From an uncultured Prevotellaceae bacterium (GTDB lineage: Bacteria > Bacteroidota > Bacteroidia > Bacteroidales > Muribaculaceae), in the NCBI GenBank assembly GCA_900317835.1, contig ONIL01000029.1:1-51691 (forward strand): DNA of 51,691 bases. The letters are read 5' to 3'. Shown one piece after another: positions 8,607-16,267 of the stretch. Numbering within the stretch: position 1 is the stretch's first letter; every line of letters begins with the position of its first letter. Below the pieces are notes generated by a model. It saw only the letters and a list, made by a program, of their open reading frames with translations, was not told where the DNA came from and made no database searches. The translations under genes were made by a program, and so were the position numbers.

Positions 8607-8614
8607 TATCTTTG
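8607..8614 (+). promoter_or_regulatory. Promoter -7 element of the SlyD-like gene
   Basis: TATCTTTG on the plus strand followed by C, 39 bases ahead of the ATG at 8653. No clear -33 TTTG is present. Confidence 0.65.
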
Positions 8615-8652
8615 CACCAAAATATTCACCAACTAATTCAAAATTCAATTTA

Positions 8653-9225
8653 ATGGAGAAAATTCAAGCAGGTAAATACGTAGAACTCGTGTACGAAATC
8701 TTCGTGGTCAATGGCGAGGAACAAGTGAGCGTGTTCAAGTTCAAGAAAGAGCACCCCGATGCATTTGTTTTTGGCCGTGACTTGTCGCTCATCGAGGGAT
8801 TCCAGAACCACATCATCAATCTGGAGCAAGGCCAGGAATTTGATTTCACCTTGAAGCCCGAGGAGGCCTTCGGCGTGAAGAATCCCGACCTGATCTATGA
8901 GTTGGAGAAGGAAATCTTCCATGTTGACGGTAAATTTGATGAAGAGCACATCCGTGTGGGAGCCATTGTTCCCATGATGACCCAGGAAGGGATGCGCGTC
9001 GAGGGTATCGTCACTGCGGTGACCGACGACAAGGTTACCATGGACTTCAATCACCAGCTGGCTGGCGAGACCGTTCGCTACGCTGGAGTCGTTCAACTCG
9101 TGCGCGATGCTACCCCTAAGGAACTCAACCCCAAACACCACCATGGATGCGGTTGTGGTTGCGAGGAATGCGGTGACGGATGCGGCCACGATCACGGTGA
9201 CGGTTGCAACTGCGGCAGCTGCTAA
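8653..9225 (+). CDS. slyD: FKBP-type peptidyl-prolyl cis-trans isomerase, SlyD-like
   Basis: A 190-residue protein if translation starts at the ATG at 8653 (MEKIQAGKYVELVYEI); the frame is open further upstream but the promoter falls inside that extension. The FKBP domain contains an inserted-in-flap chaperone region and the motifs EAFGVKNPDLIYEL and GAIVPMM. The last 30 residues are a His/Cys/Gly-rich metal-binding tail (HHHGCGCGCEECGDGCGHDH) as in SlyD, which binds nickel and other metals. It acts in the cytoplasm on prolyl bonds. It stands alone, divergent from the rRNA methyltransferase gene. Confidence 0.92.
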   Translation: MEKIQAGKYVELVYEIFVVNGEEQVSVFKFKKEHPDAFVFGRDLSLIEGFQNHIINLEQGQEFDFTLKPEEAFGVKNPDLIYELEKEIFHVDGKFDEEHIRVGAIVPMMTQEGMRVEGIVTAVTDDKVTMDFNHQLAGETVRYAGVVQLVRDATPKELNPKHHHGCGCGCEECGDGCGHDHGDGCNCGSC

Positions 9226-9271
9226 AAAAATTTAATTGGGCTGAATTAAGGAAATTTTTCTTTAATTAGTG

Positions 9272-9301
9272 TTGCTCGTTATAATTATTTGAGTAATTTT
9301 G
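9272..9301 (+). promoter_or_regulatory. Promoter of pckA
   Basis: TTG (9272-9274), 19 bases, then TAATTTTG (9294-9301) followed by C. The leader to the ATG at 9356 is about 50 bases. Confidence 0.65.
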
Positions 9302-9355
9302 CGGCGTAAATTCAAAAACGGCAATTTCTAAATCATTAATAACTAAATATTTATT

Positions 9356-10880
9356 ATGGCAAGATTTGATAAGGCTATCTTAGCAGAGAAGTACGGTATC
9401 ACTGGCGTTACCGAGGTTCTTTACAACCCCAGCTATGAGGTGTTGTTCAACGAGGAGATGAAACCCGAGCTGGAAGGCTTCGACAAGGGCCAGGAAACCG
9501 AACTGGGTGCCATCAACGTGATGACAGGTATCTACACCGGCCGTTCGCCCAAGGACAAATTCATTGTTGACGACGCTAACAGCCACGACAAGGTGTGGTG
9601 GACTACCCCTGGCTACCCCAACGACAATAAGCCCGTGACCGAGGCTACCTGGGCTGCATTGAAGGATCTCGCAGTGAAGCAGCTGAGCGGCAAGCGCCTG
9701 TTTGTTGTTGACGGCTTCTGCGGTGCCAATAAGGACACCCGCATGAAGGTGCGCTTCATCATGGAGGTGGCTTGGCAGGCCCACTTCGTGACCAACATGT
9801 TCATCCGTCCCCAGAACGAGGAGGAGTTTGACCAGGAGCCCGACTTCACCGTTTACTGCGCCAGCAAGGCCAAGGTGGACAACTACAAGGAACTGGGTCT
9901 GAACAGCGACACCGCTGTCGTGTTCAACGTGACCAGCAACGAGCAGGTCATCCTCAACACCTGGTACGGTGGTGAGATGAAGAAGGGTATGTTCTCGATG
10001 ATGAACTACTTCCTGCCGTTGAAGGGCATTGCTGCCATGCACTGCTCGACTTATCGGCGACGACGAGCACGGCTGGGACGACAACGGTATCTTCAACTTT
10101 GAGGGCGGCTGCTACGCCAAGGTTATCAACCTGGACAAGGATGCTGAGCCTGACATCTACAACGCCATCCACCGCGACGCGCTGCTCGAGAACGTCACCG
10201 TTGACGCCGAGGGCAATATCGACTTCGCCGACAAGAGCGTTACCGAGAACACCCGCGTGAGCTATCCCATCTACCACATCAAGAACATCGTGCGCCCCAT
10301 CAGCCACGCTCCCGCTGCCAAGCAGGTGATCTTCTTGAGTGCTGACGCATTTGGTGTACTGCCTCCCGTGTCGATTCTCGACTCTGAGCAGACCAAGTAC
10401 TACTTCCTGAGCGGCTTCACCGCTAAGCTCGCCGGTACCGAGCGCGGCATCACCGAGCCCACCCCCACCTTCAGTGCTTGCTTCGGCCAGGCCTTCCTGG
10501 AGCTGCATCCCACGAAGTATGCCGAGGAGCTCGTTAAGCGCATGGAGATGAGCGGTGCCAAGGCTTATTTGGTAAACACCGGTTGGAACGGCACTGGCAA
10601 GCGCATCTCGATCCGCGACACCCGCGGTATCATCGATGCCATCCTCAACCACAGCATCGACAAGGCTCCCACCAAGGTGATTCCTTACTTCAACCTGACT
10701 GTTCCCACCCAACTCGAAGGTGTTGACACCGGCATCCTCGATCCGCGCGACACCTATGCCGACGCTGCCCAGTGGGAAGAGAAGGCCAAGGATCTGGCAA
10801 GCCGCTTCATCAAGAACTTCGTCAAGTACGAGGACAACGAGGCAGGCAAGGCTCTCGTAGCCGCTGGTCCCCAGCTCTGA
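9356..10880 (+). pseudogene. pckA: Phosphoenolpyruvate carboxykinase (ATP), broken by an internal deletion
   Basis: Two reading frames encode the two ends of an ATP-type PEP carboxykinase, which interconverts oxaloacetate and PEP; in Bacteroidales it works mainly in the CO2-fixing direction. Frame one runs from 9356 through [13 protein letters not shown] and frame two resumes at [14 protein letters not shown] and continues to the normal C-terminus ([13 protein letters not shown]). Compared with the family, roughly 29 residues are missing at about 10046-10050, including the ATP-binding P-loop GLSGTGKTTLS, and the frame shifts. Everything on both sides is highly conserved with no other damage. 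As written no active enzyme could be made. The otherwise pristine sequence makes an assembly error as likely as a recent real deletion. Confidence 0.9.
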
Positions 10881-10920
10881 TGCCCTGGCAATAATAAAAC
10901 AAATTCTATAACACTGTGAT

Positions 10921-10955
10921 AAGGGTGTTTCCCTCGAGGAAGCACCCTTATTTTT
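10921..10955 (+). terminator. Terminator of pckA
   Basis: A 12-bp stem (10921-10932 AAGGGTGTTTCC with 10938-10949, one G-U pair), five-base loop, then a T-rich run. Confidence 0.85.
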
Positions 10956-11008
10956 CACGTTTCTCAAAAAAGTCACATCGATGTAACCCATATTCATGCA
11001 ACTTTTAT

Positions 11009-11016
11009 TACCTTTG
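11009..11016 (+). promoter_or_regulatory. Promoter -7 element of the glycosyltransferase gene
   Basis: TACCTTTG followed by C ends only eight bases before the ATG at 11025. If used, the transcript would have almost no leader. No good -33 element is visible. Confidence 0.5.
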
Positions 11017-11024
11017 CTCATAGT

Positions 11025-12281
11025 ATGCGGGTATTGATTGTAAATACTTCAGAGAGGACGGGCGGGGCTGCCATTGCAGCCAACCGTCTGATGCATGCGC
11101 TAAACAACAACGGCGCCGAGGCGCGCATGCTCGTGCGTGACCGCAAGACCGACGACGCCGAGGTGGTCAATATCCCGCAGTCCTGGCGGCTCAAAGCCAA
11201 CTTCCTGTGGGAGCGTGGCGTCATCTGGTTGGCCAACAATCTGAGCAAACAGAATCTTTTCCAGGTCGATATCGCCAACTGCGGCACCGACATCACAGGC
11301 ATGGACGCATTCCACTGGGCCGACGTGATTCACCTGCACTGGGTGAACCAGGGTTTCCTGTCATTGAGTGACCTTAACCGCATCATGGCCTCGGGTAAGC
11401 CTGTGGTCATTACTCTGCATGACCAATGGTATTTCACGGGCATATGCCACTATTCGGGCGATTGCGACAAATACCAGACTCAGTGCGAGAAATGCCCGAT
11501 GCTCAAGGGCTCATACTTGGACTTGGCGCAGCGGGTGTTTGACAGCAAAAGAACGATTTACAAGGACAGAAACATCACGTTTGTGGGCTGCAGCCGCTGG
11601 ATGGCCGACCTGGCACGCCTGAGTGCTCTGACCGGTGGCCACAGGGTCACCAACGTGCCCAATGCAATCGATACCGACCTGTTCACCCCGATGGACAAAA
11701 CGGCTGCCCGCCAAAAGTTCAACCTGCCCCAAGACATGCGGCTCCTGTTGTTCGGCGCCCAAAAGATTACCGATAAGCGCAAGGGGTTCCGCTTCCTGGT
11801 CGAGGCCTGTGAACACATCAGCTTGCACCACCCCACCCTGCAGGGCCACCTTGGGGTTGTCGTGCTGGGCGGTGACGCCGCGAGCGTCAAAGAAGCCCTG
11901 CCGCTACCCGTCTATACGGTCAACTACTTGAGTAATGAAGCCGAAATCGCCCAGCTGTATAACGCTGCCGACCTGTTTGTCACACCCTCGCTGCAGGACA
12001 ACCTGCCCAACACCATTGTTGAGGCGATGTCATGCGGCGTGCCCTGCGTGGGATTTAACATTGGCGGCATCCCCGAGATGATCACTCACAAGCAGGACGG
12101 CTATGTGGCCGATTATTGCGACAGCATCGATTTCGCGCAAGGCATCTCATGGTGCCTGAATGAGGCACGGCTTCCTGCCCTGAGCGCAGCGGCACGCTCC
12201 GCCGCTCTAGCCACCTACAGCGAAGCCGTTGCAGCCCAACGCTACCAGGCGATCTACCAGCAGGCCCTCACAAATCACTAA
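11025..12281 (+). CDS. Family 4 glycosyltransferase
   Basis: A 418-residue GT-B glycosyltransferase. The N-terminal nucleotide-fold half starts MRVLIVNTSERTGGAAIAANRL and contains DVIHLHWVNQGFLSL and ITLHDQWYFTGIC followed by a Cys cluster (CHYSGDC, CEKCPM), typical of Bacteroidales GT4 enzymes. The C-terminal half has VPNAIDTDLF and the donor-binding signature TPSLQDNLPNTIVEAMSCGVPCVGF with the catalytic Glu. Donor and acceptor are unknown; a role in surface polysaccharide or glycoprotein synthesis is inferred. It is a single-gene unit between two terminators. Confidence 0.9.
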   Translation: MRVLIVNTSERTGGAAIAANRLMHALNNNGAEARMLVRDRKTDDAEVVNIPQSWRLKANFLWERGVIWLANNLSKQNLFQVDIANCGTDITGMDAFHWADVIHLHWVNQGFLSLSDLNRIMASGKPVVITLHDQWYFTGICHYSGDCDKYQTQCEKCPMLKGSYLDLAQRVFDSKRTIYKDRNITFVGCSRWMADLARLSALTGGHRVTNVPNAIDTDLFTPMDKTAARQKFNLPQDMRLLLFGAQKITDKRKGFRFLVEACEHISLHHPTLQGHLGVVVLGGDAASVKEALPLPVYTVNYLSNEAEIAQLYNAADLFVTPSLQDNLPNTIVEAMSCGVPCVGFNIGGIPEMITHKQDGYVADYCDSIDFAQGISWCLNEARLPALSAAARSAALATYSEAVAAQRYQAIYQQALTNH

Positions 12282-12294
12282 TCTCTACTCTAAT

Positions 12295-12325
12295 AAAAAA
12301 TGCCGCGGTGGCGGCACTTTTTTTT
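12295..12325. terminator. Bidirectional terminator between glycosyltransferase and histidine phosphatase
   Basis: Perfect stem TGCCGC/GCGGCA (12301-12306 and 12311-12316) with a four-base loop. It is preceded by six A and followed by a run of T, so it can stop transcription from both converging genes. Confidence 0.85.
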
Positions 12326-13647
12326 CACTTCACACTCCAGTCGATGACGGTGGCGAGCTTCCTGTCGTAGTAGCGGCGAAGGTCGGTCCAGCGGTAGTAG
12401 GGGCCGTTGACGGGGGCTACAGGCAACTGGGCCTCATGCTCGTTGAGCAGGACTTTCACCAGAATGTCATCGGGGGGGTTGCCCGTGGTGCCCACAGGGC
12501 GGTAGAACACCATCTGGATGTTGCAGGCCTTGGGAATGGTGTTGTAGTCCTGCCAGTGCTCGTGCAGGGTCTCGAGGTCGTCACAGCTGTAGTTCACGCT
12601 GTCCAACTCCATGAGGCACGCTAGCGGCAGCACGCACGTCTCGTGGCCGAAGCGCAACGACGCGCCGCGCTCACCGGTCTGGATGGCCTCATCGGCCTTC
12701 TCAATCATGTCGCGCAGCAGGGCACGCTCGATAAATGGCATGCGGTTGCCGTTCTGGGGCGCGTTGGCCCAATGGATATACCAGTAGATGTTTTTCAGTC
12801 GCCACAGCTCAAAAATCTCGCTGTTGCTGAAGTAGTGGTACAGGTTCACGTCGTCAAAGAACTGATGTCCCTGCAGCGACCCCGCCACGTCGAACACGTC
12901 ACGCATCAACTGACGCCCGTTCAGGTTGGCGGCTGCCCAGGCGGTGTCGTTCACCAGTTGGGCGATGAAGCGCTTGGGGTCCAGGTGCTTATTGTACATG
13001 TCGTTGGAAATGGGGTCCACGCTCTTGCGCAGGTCGTTGGCTAGGGTGTCCTCGCCGTATCCCCACCCCATGTAATACATGTCGTGGTAGCTGGCATCGG
13101 TGGTGATGCGCAGGTTGGGATTGAGTGTGCGTAGGCGCATGGTCTCGTTCTGCATCGACAGGATGCAGCGGATGATGACGGTCGAGCGGGCATCCACGCG
13201 AGCATCGCCGGCAAACACCTCGGGGAAGTTGTCAAACATGCGTTGGGCAATTTCCTGATGCTGCAGGGCTCCCTCGTCGCTCAAGTCGCCTGCGCGGTTG
13301 CGTGAGGTCTCGTACACCATACTCAGTTGTCGCCGCAACAATTCACCCTGCAGGTTGAGCATGCCAGCCTCCTTAGCCTTGGCGAGTTCCTTGCAGGGGC
13401 GCTCATAATAGCGGGCATTGGTCAGCCAGCGGCTGCCGTGACGGCCATAGTGGTCGATATAGAACGGCTCATAACCTACCGGAGCTGCGCTGATCTCAGG
13501 CACCTTTAGGTCGGTGCCGTAGGGATAGGCATAATGATTGCTCGCCGAGCGGTCAAAGTTGCCGATAACCTGCTTCTTGGGAGTTTGGGCGCCCATGGTC
13601 ATGCCGACCAGCGCTACCATAATCAAATATAAGGTGATGCGTTTCAT
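12325..13647 (-). CDS. Exported histidine-type phosphatase (MINPP/phytase-like), second copy
   Basis: A 440-residue protein with a signal peptide (MKRITLYLIMVALVGMTMGAQ). It has the branch 2 histidine phosphatase signature: RHGSR at residues 69-73 (nucleophilic His70) and, near residue 402, NEHEA in place of the usual HD/HAE proton-donor motif. Members include multiple inositol polyphosphate phosphatases and phytases, so a periplasmic or surface role in releasing phosphate from organic phosphates is likely; the substrate cannot be read from sequence. Its ATG overlaps the stop of the upstream paralogue by four bases, so the pair is co-translated. Confidence 0.85.
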   Translation of the reverse strand: MKRITLYLIMVALVGMTMGAQTPKKQVIGNFDRSASNHYAYPYGTDLKVPEISAAPVGYEPFYIDHYGRHGSRWLTNARYYERPCKELAKAKEAGMLNLQGELLRRQLSMVYETSRNRAGDLSDEGALQHQEIAQRMFDNFPEVFAGDARVDARSTVIIRCILSMQNETMRLRTLNPNLRITTDASYHDMYYMGWGYGEDTLANDLRKSVDPISNDMYNKHLDPKRFIAQLVNDTAWAAANLNGRQLMRDVFDVAGSLQGHQFFDDVNLYHYFSNSEIFELWRLKNIYWYIHWANAPQNGNRMPFIERALLRDMIEKADEAIQTGERGASLRFGHETCVLPLACLMELDSVNYSCDDLETLHEHWQDYNTIPKACNIQMVFYRPVGTTGNPPDDILVKVLLNEHEAQLPVAPVNGPYYRWTDLRRYYDRKLATVIDWSVK

Positions 13648-14945
13648 TTCGTGGTTGTGATGATGGGTTGACGGGAAAGTTTGTCGATAAAGTAGTCGCG
13701 CACGTCGCTCCAGTGGTAATAGGGAGCGACATCGGTTGCAACGGGAAGTGTGGCCTCGTGCTCGTTGAGCAACGGCAGCATCAGGATGTCGTCACTGCCG
13801 GCCTTGCGGAAGTACACGAACTGGATGTTAGCGGCCATCGGGAAGACTTTGTAGGTCTGCCAGTATTTATCCAGATTCCCGAGGTCGGTCGTGCGGTAGT
13901 CCGTGCCGTTGAGACCCATCAGGCAGCACAGCGGCAACACCACGCTCTCGTGGCCGAAGCGCAACGACGCTCCAGGAGTGCGATCGTCATCGGTGGTGGC
14001 TTTGTCGGCATCCTCGATGAAGTTGCGCAACAGGTTGGCCTCCATGTAGTCCACACGGCACTGCGTCAAGGGCGTCTCGCCTGAGTTGATGTACCAGAAG
14101 GCGTTATTGTAGCGCCACACGCTGTAGATGTCGTCGGCGCTGAACAGATCATACAGGTTCACCTTTTCAAACTGGTGGTGGCTCTGCATGTTGCCCGTCA
14201 CCTCCATCAGGTAAACCATCATCTTGCGGGCGTCGTCGATGCTGTCACGAGCGAACTTCTGGTCGTTAAACAGTTTCTTTAACATCCCCTTGGGATTAAT
14301 CCATTTCTTCATGCAACTGTCGACCAAGCCCATTTTGCTGGCACGCAGGTGCCTGGCCACGCTGTCTCTGTAGTTCATGTAGTACATCGTCGCCTCGCTG
14401 GCATCGGTAGTGATCTTCAGCCGCGGATTGAGTGATGCGAGCACGTCCACCTCGTTCTGCATCGACAGGATGCATCGAATCACGACTGTCGATCGGGCCA
14501 CAACGGGCGCACCGTCCTTAAACACCTGCGGGAAGTTCTGGTACATCCTGCGCGCGATGCCCTGGTGCTGCTCGGCACCGATGTCGCTGAGTTCGCCCAG
14601 GCGGCCGCGGCTGGCCTCATGCACCTGGCGCAACACGTCCAGCACCTCCTGGCCGCGGCGCGTGAGCTTGCCGTTGCGCTCACCTTTCTCCAGCATCCGC
14701 AGGGGATAAGTGTATTTCGTCTCTTGGATGAGCCAGCGGCTGCCGTGGCGGCCATAGTGGTTGATGAAAAACGGCTCATAGCCCGCTGGGGCCGCCGTTA
14801 TTGCGGGCAGCACCGTGTCAGGATAAGCCTGGTAGTTGTTGGCGCTCATCTTGGGATGGGCCTTGAAGTCGTCGCGCACCCCCGCCGTCAGGGCAATCGT
14901 GCCCGACAGCAATACCGCTGTGATACAGATAATTATTCGTTTCAT
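13644..14945 (-). CDS. Exported histidine-type phosphatase (MINPP/phytase-like), first copy
   Basis: A 433-residue paralogue of the following gene with a signal peptide (MKRIIICITAVLLSGTIALTAG). RHGSR is at residues 66-70 and NEHEA near residue 396. The two proteins share the framework AAPxGYEPFxIxHYGRHGSRWL and SLRFGHExxVLPL but have diverged elsewhere, so this is an old tandem duplication with probable difference in substrate. It is the first gene of the pair and has a promoter 56 bases upstream. Confidence 0.85.
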   Translation of the reverse strand: MKRIIICITAVLLSGTIALTAGVRDDFKAHPKMSANNYQAYPDTVLPAITAAPAGYEPFFINHYGRHGSRWLIQETKYTYPLRMLEKGERNGKLTRRGQEVLDVLRQVHEASRGRLGELSDIGAEQHQGIARRMYQNFPQVFKDGAPVVARSTVVIRCILSMQNEVDVLASLNPRLKITTDASEATMYYMNYRDSVARHLRASKMGLVDSCMKKWINPKGMLKKLFNDQKFARDSIDDARKMMVYLMEVTGNMQSHHQFEKVNLYDLFSADDIYSVWRYNNAFWYINSGETPLTQCRVDYMEANLLRNFIEDADKATTDDDRTPGASLRFGHESVVLPLCCLMGLNGTDYRTTDLGNLDKYWQTYKVFPMAANIQFVYFRKAGSDDILMLPLLNEHEATLPVATDVAPYYHWSDVRDYFIDKLSRQPIITTTK

Positions 14946-15000
14946 GCTGATGTGCTATAAGTTACTTTCATTCTTGTCTGTTTCAATATCTTTCATGACG

Positions 15001-15008
15001 CAAAGGTA
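15001..15008 (-). promoter_or_regulatory. Promoter -7 element of the histidine phosphatase pair
   Basis: TACCTTTG on the minus strand, 56 bases before the start at 14945. Confidence 0.6.
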
Positions 15009-15168
15009 ATAAATTTCCGGAGATAGAGGTGGTGATTGGGGCGAAAAAACGGCTCTCCAGGGGCCGTTTGGCATGACGACACAGGTTACATTTGTAACTC
15101 ACTGATAATCAGGCGCTATTTGAGAAAGATGTTACACCCTAAAATATGGTGGTTTCATTTCATGGCAG

Positions 15169-15202
15169 TAACTTTGCAACGAGAACTACATGGGTCATGT
15201 AG
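15169..15202 (+). promoter_or_regulatory. Promoter -7 element and leader hairpin of the 161-residue exported protein gene
   Basis: TAACTTTG (15169-15176) is followed by a perfect hairpin CTACATG-GGT-CATGTAG (15186-15202) at the very start of a leader of about 100 bases. The remainder of the 337-base gap (14946-15282) holds only the opposing promoter and a weak hairpin at 15047-15069. Confidence 0.5.
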
Positions 15203-15282
15203 CCCAAAATGTACCCGCATGGATATCTCTCGAAGTCATCGCTTCATCCATTGAATCTTCATCTAATTATTGATATATCATT

Positions 15283-15768
15283 ATGAAAAAAATCATTATT
15301 TACTCGCTACTGCTCACCTTGTCTGCATCAGCTCAACTGTTCGCCAGGGATGATGGGAAAACCGAAGTTATCCTTAATCGGCCTCATCAGCACACCGAGT
15401 ATTACGCTCCTGCCGACATGCCCGAGGTGTATTACGACAGTAATACCCAGGAAATTATCATTGTGGCCGATGGTTTTACCAGCCGCGACATGGGCGACCT
15501 GCTCACGCCGTACACCCGCAAGCCAGACCCTAACGCCGACTATCAGGAGTACTGGGGGCTGAGCCACATCATCAAGGATGGCAAGATTATCTACAAGGGC
15601 ATGCGCTACAACGAGGATCACCTGAGCGGTGTGGATGAGGTGGTTGCCTACCAGCACCGCGCGGCGAACAGCAACTACTACAACCTGACGGGCCTGCCCG
15701 TGGGCAAGGACGTGCCCACCACGCCTGGCATCTACATCCACCGGGGCAAGAAAATCCTCGTGAAGTAA
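15283..15768 (+). CDS. Small exported protein of unknown function
   Basis: A 161-residue protein with a signal peptide (MKKIIIYSLLLTLSASAQLFA). I recognise no enzymatic motif. The middle (YYDSNTQEIIIVADG) looks like a beta-strand pair, and the end (LTGLPVGKDVPTTPGIYIHR, then GKKILVK) resembles the short C-terminal strand module found on many Bacteroidales exported proteins. It is a single-gene unit with its own promoter, a roughly 100-base leader and a terminator. Confidence 0.7.
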   Translation: MKKIIIYSLLLTLSASAQLFARDDGKTEVILNRPHQHTEYYAPADMPEVYYDSNTQEIIIVADGFTSRDMGDLLTPYTRKPDPNADYQEYWGLSHIIKDGKIIYKGMRYNEDHLSGVDEVVAYQHRAANSNYYNLTGLPVGKDVPTTPGIYIHRGKKILVK

Positions 15769-15808
15769 ACACCCCCAAGAAACAATCCCTCCCACTACAG
15801 ACTCAATG

Positions 15809-15845
15809 CTGCCCGCCGGATGTAAAATCCGGCAGGCAGTTTGTT
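15809..15845. terminator. Terminator between two convergent genes
   Basis: A 13-bp stem (15809-15821 with 15827-15839, one C-A mismatch) and a five-base loop, followed by TTTGTTTG. It lies between the convergent genes ending at 15768 and 15851. Confidence 0.75.
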
Positions 15846-15850
15846 TGTCC

Positions 15851-16267
15851 CTAGTTAGCTTTCTTGAGGTGGTAGCTGTAGGCTGTGCCGTCTGTGGCCG
15901 TCTTGGTGAAGGTGACGTCACGCGACGAGGAGGTGGTGACCGTGAAGTCGTTGTGGGCTTCTAATCCAGGCATCTCTATATAGAAGACCGACTCATCGGG
16001 GAAACTGATGGTCATCTTGTCACCGTCTTCGTCCCAAGTGCCGAAGCTCTCGACAAGATGTTCATGACCATAGACCTGCGACACCCTGAAGACCTTGTTC
16101 TGGAACTGGAAGAAGTAGTCGCCCTCGACGTTGACGGGCGTGCCGCCGGCGGTAATCCGCTCGACGTGCCAGGTGCCGAACCAGATGCCGATGTCGCCGT
16201 GGTTGCGGGTGCAAGAGCCCAGCACCAGCACCGACAGGATGGATATGATCAATAATGCCTTTTTCAT
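15851..16267 (-). CDS. Lipoprotein with lipocalin-like fold
   Basis: A 138-residue lipoprotein: MKKALLIISILSVLVLGSC with the lipobox LGSC. The body (GIWFGTWHVERITAGGTPVN, FFQFQNKVFRVSQVYGH, ESFGTWDEDGDKMTISFPD) follows the pattern of lipocalin-like small beta-barrels common in Bacteroidales. Function unknown. Its ATG overlaps the wzi stop by four bases, making it the last gene of the glsA-glsB-wzi operon. Confidence 0.75.
   Translation of the reverse strand: MKKALLIISILSVLVLGSCTRNHGDIGIWFGTWHVERITAGGTPVNVEGDYFFQFQNKVFRVSQVYGHEHLVESFGTWDEDGDKMTISFPDESVFYIEMPGLEAHNDFTVTTSSSRDVTFTKTATDGTAYSYHLKKAN

Noticed and set aside
9954-11021. A 355-codon open frame on the minus strand opposite pckA
   Set aside because: It is a shadow of the strongly codon-biased pckA coding strand; the protein has no domain and no signal, and pckA is certain from its conserved sequence.
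15085-15098. GTTACATTTGTAAC palindrome as a further recombination site
   Set aside because: Arms and spacer do not match the 31238/31915 sites (arms point the other way and there is no asymmetric spacer), and no partner copy was found nearby.
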